Numbered from the stretch's first letter, positions 8,914 to 19,157 are shown. The stretch: 40,462 nucleotides of DNA from Desulfotomaculaceae bacterium (GCA_028702695.1 JAQVOH010000013.1:1-40462), one strand, 5' to 3'. The notes: generated by a model from the letters alone, not told the origin. Translations and numbers: made by a program.

Positions 8914-9651
8914 TTACTTACCCGAGCCCGGCTTCAACCCGGCAAGCTCTTTCAGTTGTCTCAATTCCAACTCACTCAGGTGGCGGTACTCCCCTGGTCT
9001 CATTATATCCAGGTTGAGGTTTCCAATCTTGCTCCGCCTCAACCGCAAAACCTGGAAATTGATATGTTCAAACATGCGTCTGATCTGGCGGTTGCGTCCT
9101 TCCCGGATGGTGACCTCCACCAGCGCGTTACCATCATGCTGGCCTGCCAGCCTGACTTTGGCGGGGGCGGTGAGGCCATCCTCCAGTTGGAGTCCCCCGG
9201 CCATCTGTTCCAACTGCTCCTTCGTAGGAATTCCGGCCACCCGCACCAGGTAGGTCTTCGGGACGAGGTGGCTGGGATGAGTCAGAGCGAAAGTAAGTTC
9301 TCCATCATTGGTCAACAAGAGCAGTCCTTCACTGTCGTAGTCCAGCCTTCCGACGGGATAAACCCTGGCGTTTATTCCTTTAAGTAGGTCGGTTACCTGT
9401 TTGCGGCCTTTTTCATCACTCATAGTTGTGATATACCCGCGGGGCTTGTACATCATTAGGTAATATTTTTGTGACGACAGGTGCAACCCCTCGCCACCTA
9501 CCTGAATTTTATCTTTGTCCGGGTCAACCTTGGTGCCCGGTTCGGTTACGACCCGGCCGTTCACTTTTACCATACCGGCAGCAATCATCGTCTCACAGTG
9601 CCGCCTGGAAGCAACCCCGGCGCGGGCCATCACCTTTTGTAGTCGTTCCAT
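8914..9651 (-). CDS. rluB: 23S rRNA pseudouridine synthase (RsuA/RluB family)
   Basis: S4-like N-terminus MERLQKVMARAGVASRRHCE, VYPVGRLDYDSEGLLLLTNDGEL, REGRNRQIRRMFE. Confidence 0.95.
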   Translation of the reverse strand: MERLQKVMARAGVASRRHCETMIAAGMVKVNGRVVTEPGTKVDPDKDKIQVGGEGLHLSSQKYYLMMYKPRGYITTMSDEKGRKQVTDLLKGINARVYPVGRLDYDSEGLLLLTNDGELTFALTHPSHLVPKTYLVRVAGIPTKEQLEQMAGGLQLEDGLTAPAKVRLAGQHDGNALVEVTIREGRNRQIRRMFEHINFQVLRLRRSKIGNLNLDIMRPGEYRHLSELELRQLKELAGLKPGSGK

Positions 9652-9947
9652 ATATCCACCTGACCATACTCCTATATTTTAATGATTGTGCTATCTCTGA
9701 CACTTATTATACCCAATAATAAAACCAACCCTTAAGTGAATTTAATCAGAACTAAACTCTGTTGTCAAATAAAAACAATGGGCAGTTTTTCTAGGAACAA
9801 TTTCTTATACGTAGAGCTAACAAAAAATAAGACCATCAAGCAGTCGCACACGATCATGACAATATTGATTAAATGATTGATTGGATGTCAAAAAAATTCC
9901 GAAGGCGTTAGTCCCCGGGTAAACAGTACTCTATTTTATGTATTTTC

Positions 9948-10478
9948 TCAAAACAAGGTTCTGACGATACAAACTGAGGCAACCAGGGTGGTGAGGTCTG
10001 CTACCAGTCCCAGGAGGACCGAGTAGCGATATTTTTTGATCCCAACTGAACCGAAATACAAAGTCAAGACATAGAAAGTAGTATCACAGCTGCCCTGCAT
10101 GGTGGAGACCAGCCGTCCTAGAAAACTGTCCGGACCGTAGGTCTTAATAATATCCGAGGCAATACCCAGAGCAGCTCCACCGGAGAGGGGCCGCATGATG
10201 GCATGGGGCAAGACCTCCGCCGGCAGGCCGATCAGGCTAAGCAGCGGGGACAAAGCTGCTACCAGTACTTCCATTGCCCCGGAAGCCCGGAAAATACTAA
10301 TGGCGACCAGCATGGCCACCAGATAGGGAATGGTCTTTACAGCGGTTGCGAAACCAGCCTCCGCCCCTTCCACAAAGGTTTCGTAGACCTTGACCCCACG
10401 AAGTACCGCCACCAGGGGGACTATCAGGAGAATCACCGGGATAGCCCAGCGGGACATTTCCGCGATAAACTCAAACAT
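9948..10478 (-). CDS. spmB: Spore maturation protein B
   Basis: 176 aa membrane protein, nucleoside-recognition (Gate) fold, adjacent to spmA. Confidence 0.9.
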   Translation of the reverse strand: MFEFIAEMSRWAIPVILLIVPLVAVLRGVKVYETFVEGAEAGFATAVKTIPYLVAMLVAISIFRASGAMEVLVAALSPLLSLIGLPAEVLPHAIMRPLSGGAALGIASDIIKTYGPDSFLGRLVSTMQGSCDTTFYVLTLYFGSVGIKKYRYSVLLGLVADLTTLVASVCIVRTLF

Positions 10479-10481
10479 GCC

Positions 10482-11078
10482 CTACCTCCTTTTGCCCGAA
10501 TAAAGCAGCCGTAGCAGCCGGTCCACCACGATGGCCACTACCATGCTGAAGGCGGTTGCTATGATGGTTGGCCCTACGATATCGGTGGGGTCGGTGGAGC
10601 CGTAAAACAGGCGGATACCGATAATCGTGGTTGGGATTAGGGTGACACAGGAGGTGTTAAGAGCAAGAAAGGTACACATGGCGTCTGAAGCAGTGTCTTT
10701 GGAGTGGTTTAGTGTCTGTAGTTCCCGCATAGCAATCAGTCCCATGGGTGTGGCAGCGTTCCCCAGTCCGAGGATATTAGCACTGAGGTTCATCACAATA
10801 GCCCCCATAGCCGGGTGTTCCCTGGGCACGCTGGGGAAGAGAAAACGCATTACCGGGCGTACCAGCCATGCCAGCGCGCGTACCAGTCCAGACTCTTCGG
10901 CCAGCTTCATGATGCCCAGCCAGAAAGTGATAATGGCAATCAGGCTGATGGATATTTTTACCGCATTATTAGCGCCATCAAAGGCCGCCTTCGTAACAAC
11001 CTCGATATTTCCGTTGATCCCGGCCACAACGATGCCGAATACAACCATCACCAGCCAGATAAAGTTGACCACTTTCAC
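10482..11078 (-). CDS. spmA: Spore maturation protein A
   Basis: 198 aa, FWLGIMKLAEESGLVRALAWLVRPVMRFLFPSVPREHPAMGAIVMNLSANILGLGNAATPMGL. Confidence 0.93.
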   Translation of the reverse strand: MKVVNFIWLVMVVFGIVVAGINGNIEVVTKAAFDGANNAVKISISLIAIITFWLGIMKLAEESGLVRALAWLVRPVMRFLFPSVPREHPAMGAIVMNLSANILGLGNAATPMGLIAMRELQTLNHSKDTASDAMCTFLALNTSCVTLIPTTIIGIRLFYGSTDPTDIVGPTIIATAFSMVVAIVVDRLLRLLYSGKRR

Positions 11079-11156
11079 ACCCCCACTAATGCTTGTCCTC
11101 TAATACTTTATGAGTCGGAGTGGATAAATAGTATAAAATATGGAAATTTATACTTA

Positions 11157-12434
11157 TCATATAATGCTACGATTAAAGACCCCTGCCAGACCGGTTCTGG
11201 CAACCCGCTCTCGGATTTGCGCCATGTCGGTGGTATAGAGCCCTCGTTCCTGCATCCTCTGGAAGTATACAGAGCCGGAAAAAGTATATTTATTGCTTAT
11301 CCCTTCAGGGGTTTTCATTTCCCTGTGCATAAAGGAAATAATATCGCCGCAGGCCAGTTCGGGGGGGAGTACGAGTAGTTCGCTACCGGCCAACATCCTT
11401 ACCGCATTATGGCCGGCCAGAAAACCGGTCACAATGGCCTCGGTATGCCCTACCAAAAGGCCGGTCTTCTCACCGGCGCAAAGCAGGTTTAAGGCGCCTG
11501 AAACCACCAGGCTGTCATTGCATGGCGCCATAGCCATAAAACGTACTGAATTACCCATTCCACCTGAATAGGGATCCGCATAGCGGGCATCCTCTAAGCC
11601 CTTCAGGGTGCGGAGTATTTCCAGCGGAAAATATGGCGCCATTAACTTGGCGTGGCCGGTATCAAGGAACACCAAATTTTCCGCAAACTCGGGCAGGGAA
11701 TATTGTTGGCAAGCTTTGCGGTCAAGTTTGCTGCTGGCGTGGAGGATTTCAGGAAGGGGAATGACCAGCACACCATCTCGCTCCAGCTTTGCCACCAGGG
11801 CAGTTGATATCGATTTTTTTTCGAGTTTGCAGGACCCGCTCATGGCCTCAAACTGGGGAAAACCCTCCCCGGCTGTTATTTCGGTTATTCCGGCTTTAGC
11901 CGTTAGGCTGGTACGTGGTCCGAAGGTAGGACAGCGCAGGATGCACATGGCGCAACCGGAACCATATAAGGTGCAGTACTGTGACGGTCCGGCCGTACCC
12001 GTGCAGTCAATAAAGACATCTCCCTTGATATGCTCCCCGTCGCCTGTTTTAATCCCGGTAATAAATCCATTACTACTCGACACTGCGGCCATTCTTTTCT
12101 GCAGCTTCAACTTAACCCCCGCTGTTCGAAGCGCCATTTTAATCAATGGCTCTATTCTGGTGACATCGTATAGCATGGCATGGCGGTGCCCTGGAAAGTC
12201 AATGTTATGGTGGGTGGCAGACTGCTCAATCGGCTTAAGGAAATTCCCGGCGCCGAGTTCCCTCATTTCTTCCATGGCCGTGAGGCGGCCGTTGTTGCGC
12301 ATTATACCACCTACCAGGCCGGTGCCCAGGAGCATATCGGTTTTTTCAATGATTACCGTGTCGGCTCCGGCCACGGCTGCGGCATAAGCGGCGGAACATC
12401 CAGCCCAACCGCCCCCGACGATAACAACAGTCAT
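11157..12434 (-). CDS. FAD-dependent oxidoreductase
   Basis: MTVVIVGGGWAGCSAAYAAAVAGADTVIIEK Rossmann motif, C-terminal NLLCAGEKTGLLVGHTEAIVTGFLAGHNAVR (GidA/TrmFO-like). Confidence 0.8.
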   Translation of the reverse strand: MTVVIVGGGWAGCSAAYAAAVAGADTVIIEKTDMLLGTGLVGGIMRNNGRLTAMEEMRELGAGNFLKPIEQSATHHNIDFPGHRHAMLYDVTRIEPLIKMALRTAGVKLKLQKRMAAVSSSNGFITGIKTGDGEHIKGDVFIDCTGTAGPSQYCTLYGSGCAMCILRCPTFGPRTSLTAKAGITEITAGEGFPQFEAMSGSCKLEKKSISTALVAKLERDGVLVIPLPEILHASSKLDRKACQQYSLPEFAENLVFLDTGHAKLMAPYFPLEILRTLKGLEDARYADPYSGGMGNSVRFMAMAPCNDSLVVSGALNLLCAGEKTGLLVGHTEAIVTGFLAGHNAVRMLAGSELLVLPPELACGDIISFMHREMKTPEGISNKYTFSGSVYFQRMQERGLYTTDMAQIRERVARTGLAGVFNRSII

Positions 12435-12559
12435 AAAAAAGCCCTCCCCAGAAACAGTATATTCAATGGGAGAGCTAAAAGCTTCTATCTTACCAGATTA
12501 AGGCTAAAAATATAGAAGCTGTTATCTGTATAGTCTGTTATCTGTATAGTCTGTTGTCT

Positions 12560-13981
12560 CTACAAAAATTTCTTAGAGCCTTTTTCTCCATTATGGGAAA
12601 AAAGCACCTGCTTGTTGTCCAGACGTGTCTCTAAGTGAACGGTTTTGCCCCACAGGGTGAAAACGTGAGGGAGGGTCTTTTCCAGGTAGAAAACATCAAG
12701 TTCATCTCCCTCAAAGTAGTGCTTGAGGTAGAGTTCACCCCGCTTATTAAAGTCGCCGTCCTCCACCACAATATGCGGATAGCCGCAATTGGTAAGACTG
12801 GACACCAGGCCATCCCTGACCTTTTCCCATTCCTTCTGACTGACTTTCCAGTCGTAACCCATTTTCTTAAATAAATACAGGTCCATATCGTTAACCAATT
12901 CTTTGGTGAGGTAATTCCGGAGAAATGAACTATCATTTTCCATTGCCCTTACCTCAAAAATTTTCTGTTTCCCTTCCCCACCCGGGCGTCCGTATTTTTC
13001 TCTTTCTTCTTCTGTGGGGGTTTCCCACCGCTTTTCGATGTCTTCGAATATTCTTAAGCCCAGTGAGTAAGGGTTAAGGCGAGTACGGGAGGTCTGAATA
13101 ATGCCTGAATGCATCTTGGCAAACTCGATTGTATCAGCCTCGTCCAATTCGACTTCCCGCATGATCCTGAGGTGCCAATAGGACGCCCAACCTTCATTCA
13201 TTATTTTTGTCTCCATCTGAGGCCAAAAATATAGCATTTCCTGACGGATTACGGACATGATGTCCTGCTGCCAGTCCTCCAGCTCCACACTGTTCTGCGT
13301 TATGAAAAGCATCAGATCCTTATCCGGCTCGGGTGGGAACTTCCTGGGATAAGCGCAAGTATTGCATTCAAATAATCCTTGCTCATCCAGGGACCAGAGA
13401 TCATCATAAGGCGTTTCCTTTTTTCTATGCCGGCATTCATACTTTGGCGCCTCGGCCTTTTTTGGGCTTTTCTTAACCAGTCGCCTTGGCTCCACATGTT
13501 CCTGTAGCGCGATAGCCGCGTCGATAAAAGACTCGACTTTGGCTCTGCCATACTTGAACTCGTATTCCCGGAAGCGGTTGGCGGCGGCAGCCATAGATTC
13601 AACCATTGCTCTGGAGGTGTTATTGAAATAAATGTTATTTTTAAAGAAATCGCAGTGAGCTATGACATGCGCCATGATCAACTTGTTCTGAAGCAGGCTG
13701 TTCCCCTCCAGGAGAAATGCATAACAGGGATCGGAGTTAATTACCATCTCATAAATGCGGCCTAGATTATAATCGTACTGGGTCTTCATTTTGTGGTAGG
13801 CCTTGCCGAAGGTCCAGTGGGAGAAGCGGGTGGGCATGCCATAAGCGCCAAAAGTATAGATAATATCGGCAGGGCAAATTTCAAAGAAAATGTCATAAAA
13901 GTCAAGGCCGAATTCCCTGGCCTTAGCCGAAATATTTTCCATGGCCTCCTCCAGGAAGCTCAGTTCTTTCTGCTGATTCAA
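12560..13981 (-). CDS. spoVR: SpoVR family protein
   Basis: 473 aa; NEGWASYWHLRIMREVEL, NPYSLGLRIFEDIEKRW; downstream of yhbH and prkA. Confidence 0.95.
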   Translation of the reverse strand: MNQQKELSFLEEAMENISAKAREFGLDFYDIFFEICPADIIYTFGAYGMPTRFSHWTFGKAYHKMKTQYDYNLGRIYEMVINSDPCYAFLLEGNSLLQNKLIMAHVIAHCDFFKNNIYFNNTSRAMVESMAAAANRFREYEFKYGRAKVESFIDAAIALQEHVEPRRLVKKSPKKAEAPKYECRHRKKETPYDDLWSLDEQGLFECNTCAYPRKFPPEPDKDLMLFITQNSVELEDWQQDIMSVIRQEMLYFWPQMETKIMNEGWASYWHLRIMREVELDEADTIEFAKMHSGIIQTSRTRLNPYSLGLRIFEDIEKRWETPTEEEREKYGRPGGEGKQKIFEVRAMENDSSFLRNYLTKELVNDMDLYLFKKMGYDWKVSQKEWEKVRDGLVSSLTNCGYPHIVVEDGDFNKRGELYLKHYFEGDELDVFYLEKTLPHVFTLWGKTVHLETRLDNKQVLFSHNGEKGSKKFL

Positions 13982-14066
13982 CAGTCATCACTCCTTGGTT
14001 TACAATATGCTAAAAGTTTTTTTTATTGCCACTTTCCTGGGGACACCGTCAGTATGCAGGGATGAT

Positions 14067-14094
14067 AAAAAAGGGTCCCCGTTTAGGGAGACCC
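14067..14094 (-). terminator. Intrinsic terminator-like hairpin between yhbH and spoVR
   Basis: Minus strand GGGTCTCCC-TAAAC-GGGGACCC-TTTTTT. Confidence 0.7.
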
Positions 14095-14180
14095 GAGGCT
14101 GGTTAGGGTGTAAGTATTCTGCAACCCTATAGGCGCAATGTGCTACATGAGTCACATCCCTACAGGCCATTAAAAGGTGC

Positions 14181-15329
14181 TTACTTTTTCTCCTGTGTCT
14201 GACTAAAGAATTTTTTTAGGGCTGGATAGACCCCACTTTTGTCACGGATGGTGACGCAGGTGAATTTGGGATTCTGGATCTTTTTGAACGTGTTGCGCAG
14301 AGTGCTAGTGTAGTAATACGGCCCCTCAATTTCGCCGTAGCCCACCATATTGCAGACCTCCAACAGCGCGTTGATCTGTTTCACGCAGTTCTCATTATCT
14401 GACGACAGGTTATCGCCGTCTGAAAAATGAAAGCCGTAAATGTTGTAGTCCTGTGGGCTATAGCGCTTTTCAATAACCTCCAGGGCCAGCTTATACACGG
14501 AAGAGCAGCGGGTACCGCCACTGGCTCCCTTGGTGAAGAATTCCTCTTCAGTTGTTTCCTTGGCTTCGGTGTGGTGGGCCAGGAAAACAATCTGGACGTT
14601 GTTGTACTTGGTGCGCAGGAAACGAACCATCCAGAAGAAAAAACTGCGGGCGATGTACTTCTCAAAGGGCCCCATCGACCCCGAGGTATCCATCATAGCC
14701 AGGACTACGGCGCTGGATTCAAATTTGTAGGTTGTTTCCCAGGTCTTATAGCGCAGGTCCTCTGGCGTGATGCCATGCAGGCCGGGGTTTCCTTGCAAAG
14801 CGTTGCGCTTGATGACCTCCATAATCGTCCGCTTACGATCGATGTTGCTGGCAATACCTTTTTTGCGGACGTCCTTGAACTCGGCCGCTTCCGAGGCAAT
14901 TTCCGGTTTTTTCTTCTGCTCCAGGTTTGGCAGCCCCAGGTCCTCGAAAATCATTTCGGCCAGTTCATCGACGGTAATGTCAGCCTCGTAGTAATCAACG
15001 CCCGGCTCTTCGCCGGCTCCCTTTCCTTTACCCTGTTTCTGCTGGGGATCGGAATAAATGACATCCCCTTGCTTGCTGTTCCCGTCCCCCTGGCCGCCGT
15101 GCTGCTGCTTGCCGAAATCATAGCGAAAGTGAAATTCATCCAGTGAGCGTATCGGTACTTTAACCACCTTGCGCCCATCATGCATGATAATACTTTCTTC
15201 ACTAACAATATCGGCCAGGTTCTTTTTTATAGCTTCCCGTACCTTCTCCCGGTGACGCTGGCGGTCAATCTCCCCCTTGCGGTGAAGCGACCAGTCCTCC
15301 CGGGTGATGACGAAGTTGGTTTTGGCCAT
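14181..15329 (-). CDS. yhbH: Sporulation protein YhbH (DUF444, VWA-like)
   Basis: 382 aa; VVLAMMDTSGSMGPFEKYIARSFFFWMVRFL MIDAS-like motif. Confidence 0.95.
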   Translation of the reverse strand: MAKTNFVITREDWSLHRKGEIDRQRHREKVREAIKKNLADIVSEESIIMHDGRKVVKVPIRSLDEFHFRYDFGKQQHGGQGDGNSKQGDVIYSDPQQKQGKGKGAGEEPGVDYYEADITVDELAEMIFEDLGLPNLEQKKKPEIASEAAEFKDVRKKGIASNIDRKRTIMEVIKRNALQGNPGLHGITPEDLRYKTWETTYKFESSAVVLAMMDTSGSMGPFEKYIARSFFFWMVRFLRTKYNNVQIVFLAHHTEAKETTEEEFFTKGASGGTRCSSVYKLALEVIEKRYSPQDYNIYGFHFSDGDNLSSDNENCVKQINALLEVCNMVGYGEIEGPYYYTSTLRNTFKKIQNPKFTCVTIRDKSGVYPALKKFFSQTQEKK

Positions 15330-15341
15330 GACGCTTCCTCC

Positions 15342-17237
15342 CTAACGGTTCAACAGGCTGCCGACATATCTCAACAATTCATTGGCACAGGTCGGGCAGT
15401 ACCCGTGCTCAGCCATCAACCTGGCGCTAACCTCATTGACCCGCTTCAACTGCCCGGCGTCGGGTGTCTTGGTGGAAGTCGTAATTTTGACTACATCCTT
15501 TAAGTCGGCGAACAGTTTTTTCTCAAGGGCTTCCCGCAGGCGTTCATGCGAGCTGTAATTAAAACGCCTGTTCTTGCGAGCATAGCTGGAGAGTCTGATC
15601 AGGATTTCCTCACGGAATGACTTCTTGGCACTTTCGGAAATACCGATTTGCTCCTCGATGGAGCGCATAAGTTTTTCGTCCGGGTCCATTTCTTCGTCGG
15701 TCATGGGGTCCTTGATTTTGACACCGTTGCAGTAAGCTTCGACGTTATCGAGATAGTTGTTAAACAACACTTTGGCCGATTCCTCGTAAGCATAGACAAA
15801 TGCTCTCTGGACTTCCTTCTTGGCCATTTCATCATACTCTTTGCGTGCCACCGATATGAAATTGAGCAACCGTTCTTTTTCCTCTTTGGTAATGGATGGG
15901 TGCTGGTCAAGCCCTTCCTTCAGCGCCCGCAATACGTCAAGCGGGTTAATGCACTGGGTAGAGGTACGAATCAGAGCTGAGGAGAGGCGGTTGATCACAT
16001 AACGGGGGTCGACACCGCTCATACCCTCGTCAATGGCCTCTATTTGGAGCTCATGGAGGTCTTTTTGTTTAAAGCCCTCAACATCCTCACCATCATACAG
16101 CTTCATCTTTTTGGTCAGATCCATACCCTGCTTTTTGGACTCCTTAAGCCTGGTCATAACCGAGAAGATACTAGCCACCCGCAAGGCGTGGGGAGCGATA
16201 TGGATGCTGCGCAGGTCACTTTGACCGATCAGCTTCTCGTAAATTTTTATTTCGTCTCTTACCCTCAAATTATATGGTATTTTCAGGACGATAATACGGG
16301 ACTGGAGGGCCTCGTTCTTTTTGTTGCTAATGAAGGTCTTATATTCATTTTCGTTGGTGTGAGCCACAACCAGTTCGTCCGCGTAAATAAGCGCAAAGCG
16401 GCCGGCCTTAAAGTTGCCCTCCTGAGAGAGGCTGAGCAGGTTCCATAGAAATTTCTCATCACATTTGAGCATTTCCTGGAACTCCATCAGACCCCTGTTG
16501 GCAATGTTCAGTTCCCCGTCAAAGCGGTAGGCGCGAGGATCCGATTCTGAACCGTACTCGGCAATGGTGGAAAAATCCACGCTCCCGGTAAGGTCGGCGA
16601 TATCCTGGGATTTGGGGTCGGAAGGTGTAAAAGTCCCGATACCCACCCGGTTGTCCTCGGACAGAAAGATTCTCTCAACCGGTATTTTCTCAATCCTACC
16701 ATTATATTCTTGCTCAACCATCATCCGGCAGGAGGGGCATAGTTCTCCTTCAATATAAACTCCGTAGGCCTCCTGAAAATCTCCCCTCAGCTCTTTGGGG
16801 ATCAAGTGCAACGGCTCCTCGTGCATGGGGCAGCCTTTAATCGCGTAAAGACTCCCGCGTTCCTCACGGCTGTATTTCTCCAAGCCCCGCTTGAGCATGG
16901 CCACCAGGGTTGATTTTCCTCCACTGACAGGTCCCATCAATAGCAGGATCCGTTTGCGCACATCCAGACGCCGTGCAGCCGGGTGTAAATACTCTTCCAC
17001 CAGTTTTTCCAGGGTTTTGTCAAGACCAAATAGTTCCGAGGAAAAGAAAGTATAGTGTTTTACACCCTCTGTTTCCTCCACCCCGGCATCCTTGATCATT
17101 GAATATAGCCTGGCATGGGCAAGCTGTGACACATAAGGCTTTTCTCTTAGGATGGCAATATAATCCTGGAACGTTCCCTCCCAGGTAATCTGTTTTTCTA
17201 AGGAGCGGTATTCTTCCAAACGCCGCAGGAAGTCCAT
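15342..17237 (-). CDS. prkA: PrkA serine protein kinase / AAA+ protein
   Basis: ORF 15342..17405; start MDFLRRLEEYRSLEKQITWEGTF at 17237 behind GGAGTG; LLLMGPVSGGKSTLVAMLKRGLE P-loop. Confidence 0.95.
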   Translation of the reverse strand: MDFLRRLEEYRSLEKQITWEGTFQDYIAILREKPYVSQLAHARLYSMIKDAGVEETEGVKHYTFFSSELFGLDKTLEKLVEEYLHPAARRLDVRKRILLLMGPVSGGKSTLVAMLKRGLEKYSREERGSLYAIKGCPMHEEPLHLIPKELRGDFQEAYGVYIEGELCPSCRMMVEQEYNGRIEKIPVERIFLSEDNRVGIGTFTPSDPKSQDIADLTGSVDFSTIAEYGSESDPRAYRFDGELNIANRGLMEFQEMLKCDEKFLWNLLSLSQEGNFKAGRFALIYADELVVAHTNENEYKTFISNKKNEALQSRIIVLKIPYNLRVRDEIKIYEKLIGQSDLRSIHIAPHALRVASIFSVMTRLKESKKQGMDLTKKMKLYDGEDVEGFKQKDLHELQIEAIDEGMSGVDPRYVINRLSSALIRTSTQCINPLDVLRALKEGLDQHPSITKEEKERLLNFISVARKEYDEMAKKEVQRAFVYAYEESAKVLFNNYLDNVEAYCNGVKIKDPMTDEEMDPDEKLMRSIEEQIGISESAKKSFREEILIRLSSYARKNRRFNYSSHERLREALEKKLFADLKDVVKITTSTKTPDAGQLKRVNEVSARLMAEHGYCPTCANELLRYVGSLLNR

Positions 17238-17459
17238 CGTCTTCACTCCTTCCATATTAAATTTAGAATTTCTGGATACAGTCAGACAGGTTAATAATGC
17301 TACATTATATGCAAACCAGTTAAAAAGAAGAATGTTGGTACAAGTCTTAGCGCCAACAGGAGACATTTTTTGTCTTTTATTTGTATGGGGTGTACAGACC
17401 AGCAAAGCAAGGCAACATATGCCACGTCAGTTACATACTACTAAACTATTAAGGGCAAA

Positions 17460-17489
17460 CAAAAAAGGCCACAATAATTTTGCGGCCTT
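17460..17489 (-). terminator. Intrinsic terminator-like hairpin
   Basis: Minus strand AAGGCCGCAA-AATTA-TTGTGGCCTT-TTTT. Confidence 0.7.
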
Positions 17490-17633
17490 CGGTCACGATA
17501 TAAAGCTTGCTTAGATATAATCCTTACATGCATTACTGGCTAAATGTGGAGTGTGAATTAATATGAAAATAGTTTTGCAGCCCAACCTAAATGCGAGTGT
17601 ATCGCAATGGTAAAGGTCATTGTTAACTGGTTC

Positions 17634-17853
17634 TCGAAAAGCCTTTGGGGTAGTGGGCTTGGGGTTATCCTCCGCTCGCTTCGCAATTCTCCATTTGTGC
17701 AACAAGAGCGTTATGCCGACCGCAGCTACATACAGCCATCCGGTAGCTACGCGCTATTTAAGCTTTTCTGCATGCAACGCACGCGCTAAGGAACGCACCC
17801 AGGTGCTCCGCTCGCTCCGGATAACCCCAAGCCCGCAAGTCAAGCCTTTTCGA
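17634..17853. repeat. ~220-bp inverted-repeat element
   Basis: GGGCTTGGGGTTATCC (17655-17670) / GGATAACCCCAAGCCC (17819-17834) perfect 16-bp arms, plus outer TCGAAAAGCCTT / AAGCCTTTTCGA (11/12); internal direct repeat TCCGCTCGCT at 17671 and 17807. Confidence 0.75.
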
Positions 17854-17967
17854 ACAATATATTGAGACAGGTGAGGCAGTTGAGGAGACATATGTCTCCT
17901 CTTTGACAATCCCCAGTATGCATTTTCAGCCATCCGCCTCTGCCGGGCAACATCAGCGGTTCAGTCA

Positions 17968-18849
17968 CTACCAGGTGACCGGCACGACCACCTTATCAAG
18001 CTCCTCCCCATCTTTCGGGCTGGCCCAGAAGACCTCCACCTTGCCGCTACCAGCTGTGGTGGGTGTAAACGGCAACGAAAACTCGAAGTCCCCGCGGCCA
18101 GGAGCGCCCTCGCTGGCAGTAGCATACCCCTGGGCCAGTTCTTTACCTGAATTATCTATAATTCTCGCATTCACCGTAGCCTCAAAAACCCTGGCGCTGC
18201 CGTGGATTTGCAAAGGGGATGTTATCTTCTGACTGGGTTTAGGAGAGGTTACCCAAATGACCGGTTCATAAACCGCAGATACATCTCTCTTAAACGGCTG
18301 GTTATAGAGCCCGACGTGACCCCACCAGTCCTTTGTTCGTTCATCCAGCTTCCCGTCCACCCAAAAAGAAACCTGCTTAATCTCAGGGAATTCGGTCAAG
18401 GTATTTACGATGCTCTGGATGCCCAGAGCTTCCCCCGCAGCCCCCACGTTGGCCTTGAGAACCTCACTTGAAAAGTCAACACTGGCATTTCCATCCTTTA
18501 CAGAGATGCCCCTAACTATAGTTTCTGGCGGGAGCACCCTTGATGCGCCAGTGGTTACCGGGCTGCCTTTGATAATTTCTTCCAGGGCAGCTTTGGCTAC
18601 CTCGCGGGTGTAAGGGACCTGGTGTACCTCGCGAACCAGATAGGCGTCATTATCGGTAATTTTGACGTAATACACGGCCAGATTCAAGGGTGTTTCTGCA
18701 GATGGACTAGCTTCCTCAGGCGCACCGCCCGGCGCAACCTGCCCGGACCCCTTGCTGTCAAGAGTGCAAGCGCTTAGCAATGACAGTGTTAAGAGCAGCG
18801 TTGCCAGGATGACAACAGCCCTGATTATTTTCTGGCTTGATTGTCTCAT
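17968..18849 (-). CDS. GerMN-domain lipoprotein with C-terminal Gmad2 (Ig-like spore germination) domain
   Basis: Lipobox LLSACT; GerMN-like LVREVHQVPYTREVAKAALEEIIKGSP; Gmad2 VTSPKPSQKITSPLQIHGSARVFEATVNARI. Confidence 0.88.
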   Translation of the reverse strand: MRQSSQKIIRAVVILATLLLTLSLLSACTLDSKGSGQVAPGGAPEEASPSAETPLNLAVYYVKITDNDAYLVREVHQVPYTREVAKAALEEIIKGSPVTTGASRVLPPETIVRGISVKDGNASVDFSSEVLKANVGAAGEALGIQSIVNTLTEFPEIKQVSFWVDGKLDERTKDWWGHVGLYNQPFKRDVSAVYEPVIWVTSPKPSQKITSPLQIHGSARVFEATVNARIIDNSGKELAQGYATASEGAPGRGDFEFSLPFTPTTAGSGKVEVFWASPKDGEELDKVVVPVTW

Positions 18850-18934
18850 ACTATAAACCCCCTTAATATTTATGTGATGATCGAGTCCAGCATGACAATA
18901 AACTTGGACAATCTCATGTTATTTTAATATACAC

Positions 18935-18957
18935 AAAAAGGCCGGATTAATCCAGCC
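18935..18957 (-). terminator. Intrinsic terminator
   Basis: Minus strand GGCTGGATTAATCCGGCC-TTTTTGTG. Confidence 0.7.
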
Positions 18958-19034
18958 CTAAGACACGATACAATCTGAGGTTTATGACAAGCCTTGTGTC
19001 ATAAGCTAAAACGAAATATTAAACTTCTTGACAA

Positions 19035-19157
19035 TTAATGAGGCAGCTCGGCCACAATATATTTCTTATCCTCTTCAAACAAACTGCTGATCTCTTCTTC
19101 ATCTACAAAACGGTAACAGACTTCGTCACCCTCCGACCAGGTTACGATGTATTGCAC
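19035..19157 (-). CDS. Small acidic protein, 40 aa
   Basis: Not in ORF track (below cutoff). GTG start with GGAGG 9 nt upstream; MQYIVTWSEGDEVCYRFVDEEEISSLFEEDKKYIVAELPH*. Confidence 0.5.
   Translation of the reverse strand: MQYIVTWSEGDEVCYRFVDEEEISSLFEEDKKYIVAELPH

Noticed and set aside
9652-9947. Possible ncRNA in the ~300-bp rluB-spmB gap
   Set aside because: AT-rich, no strong hairpin or terminator; only short GATTGATT-type repeats.
17607-17865. Short plus-strand ORFs 17607..17789 and 17620..17865
   Set aside because: They cross the inverted-repeat element, lack a good SD, and translate into low-plausibility peptides.
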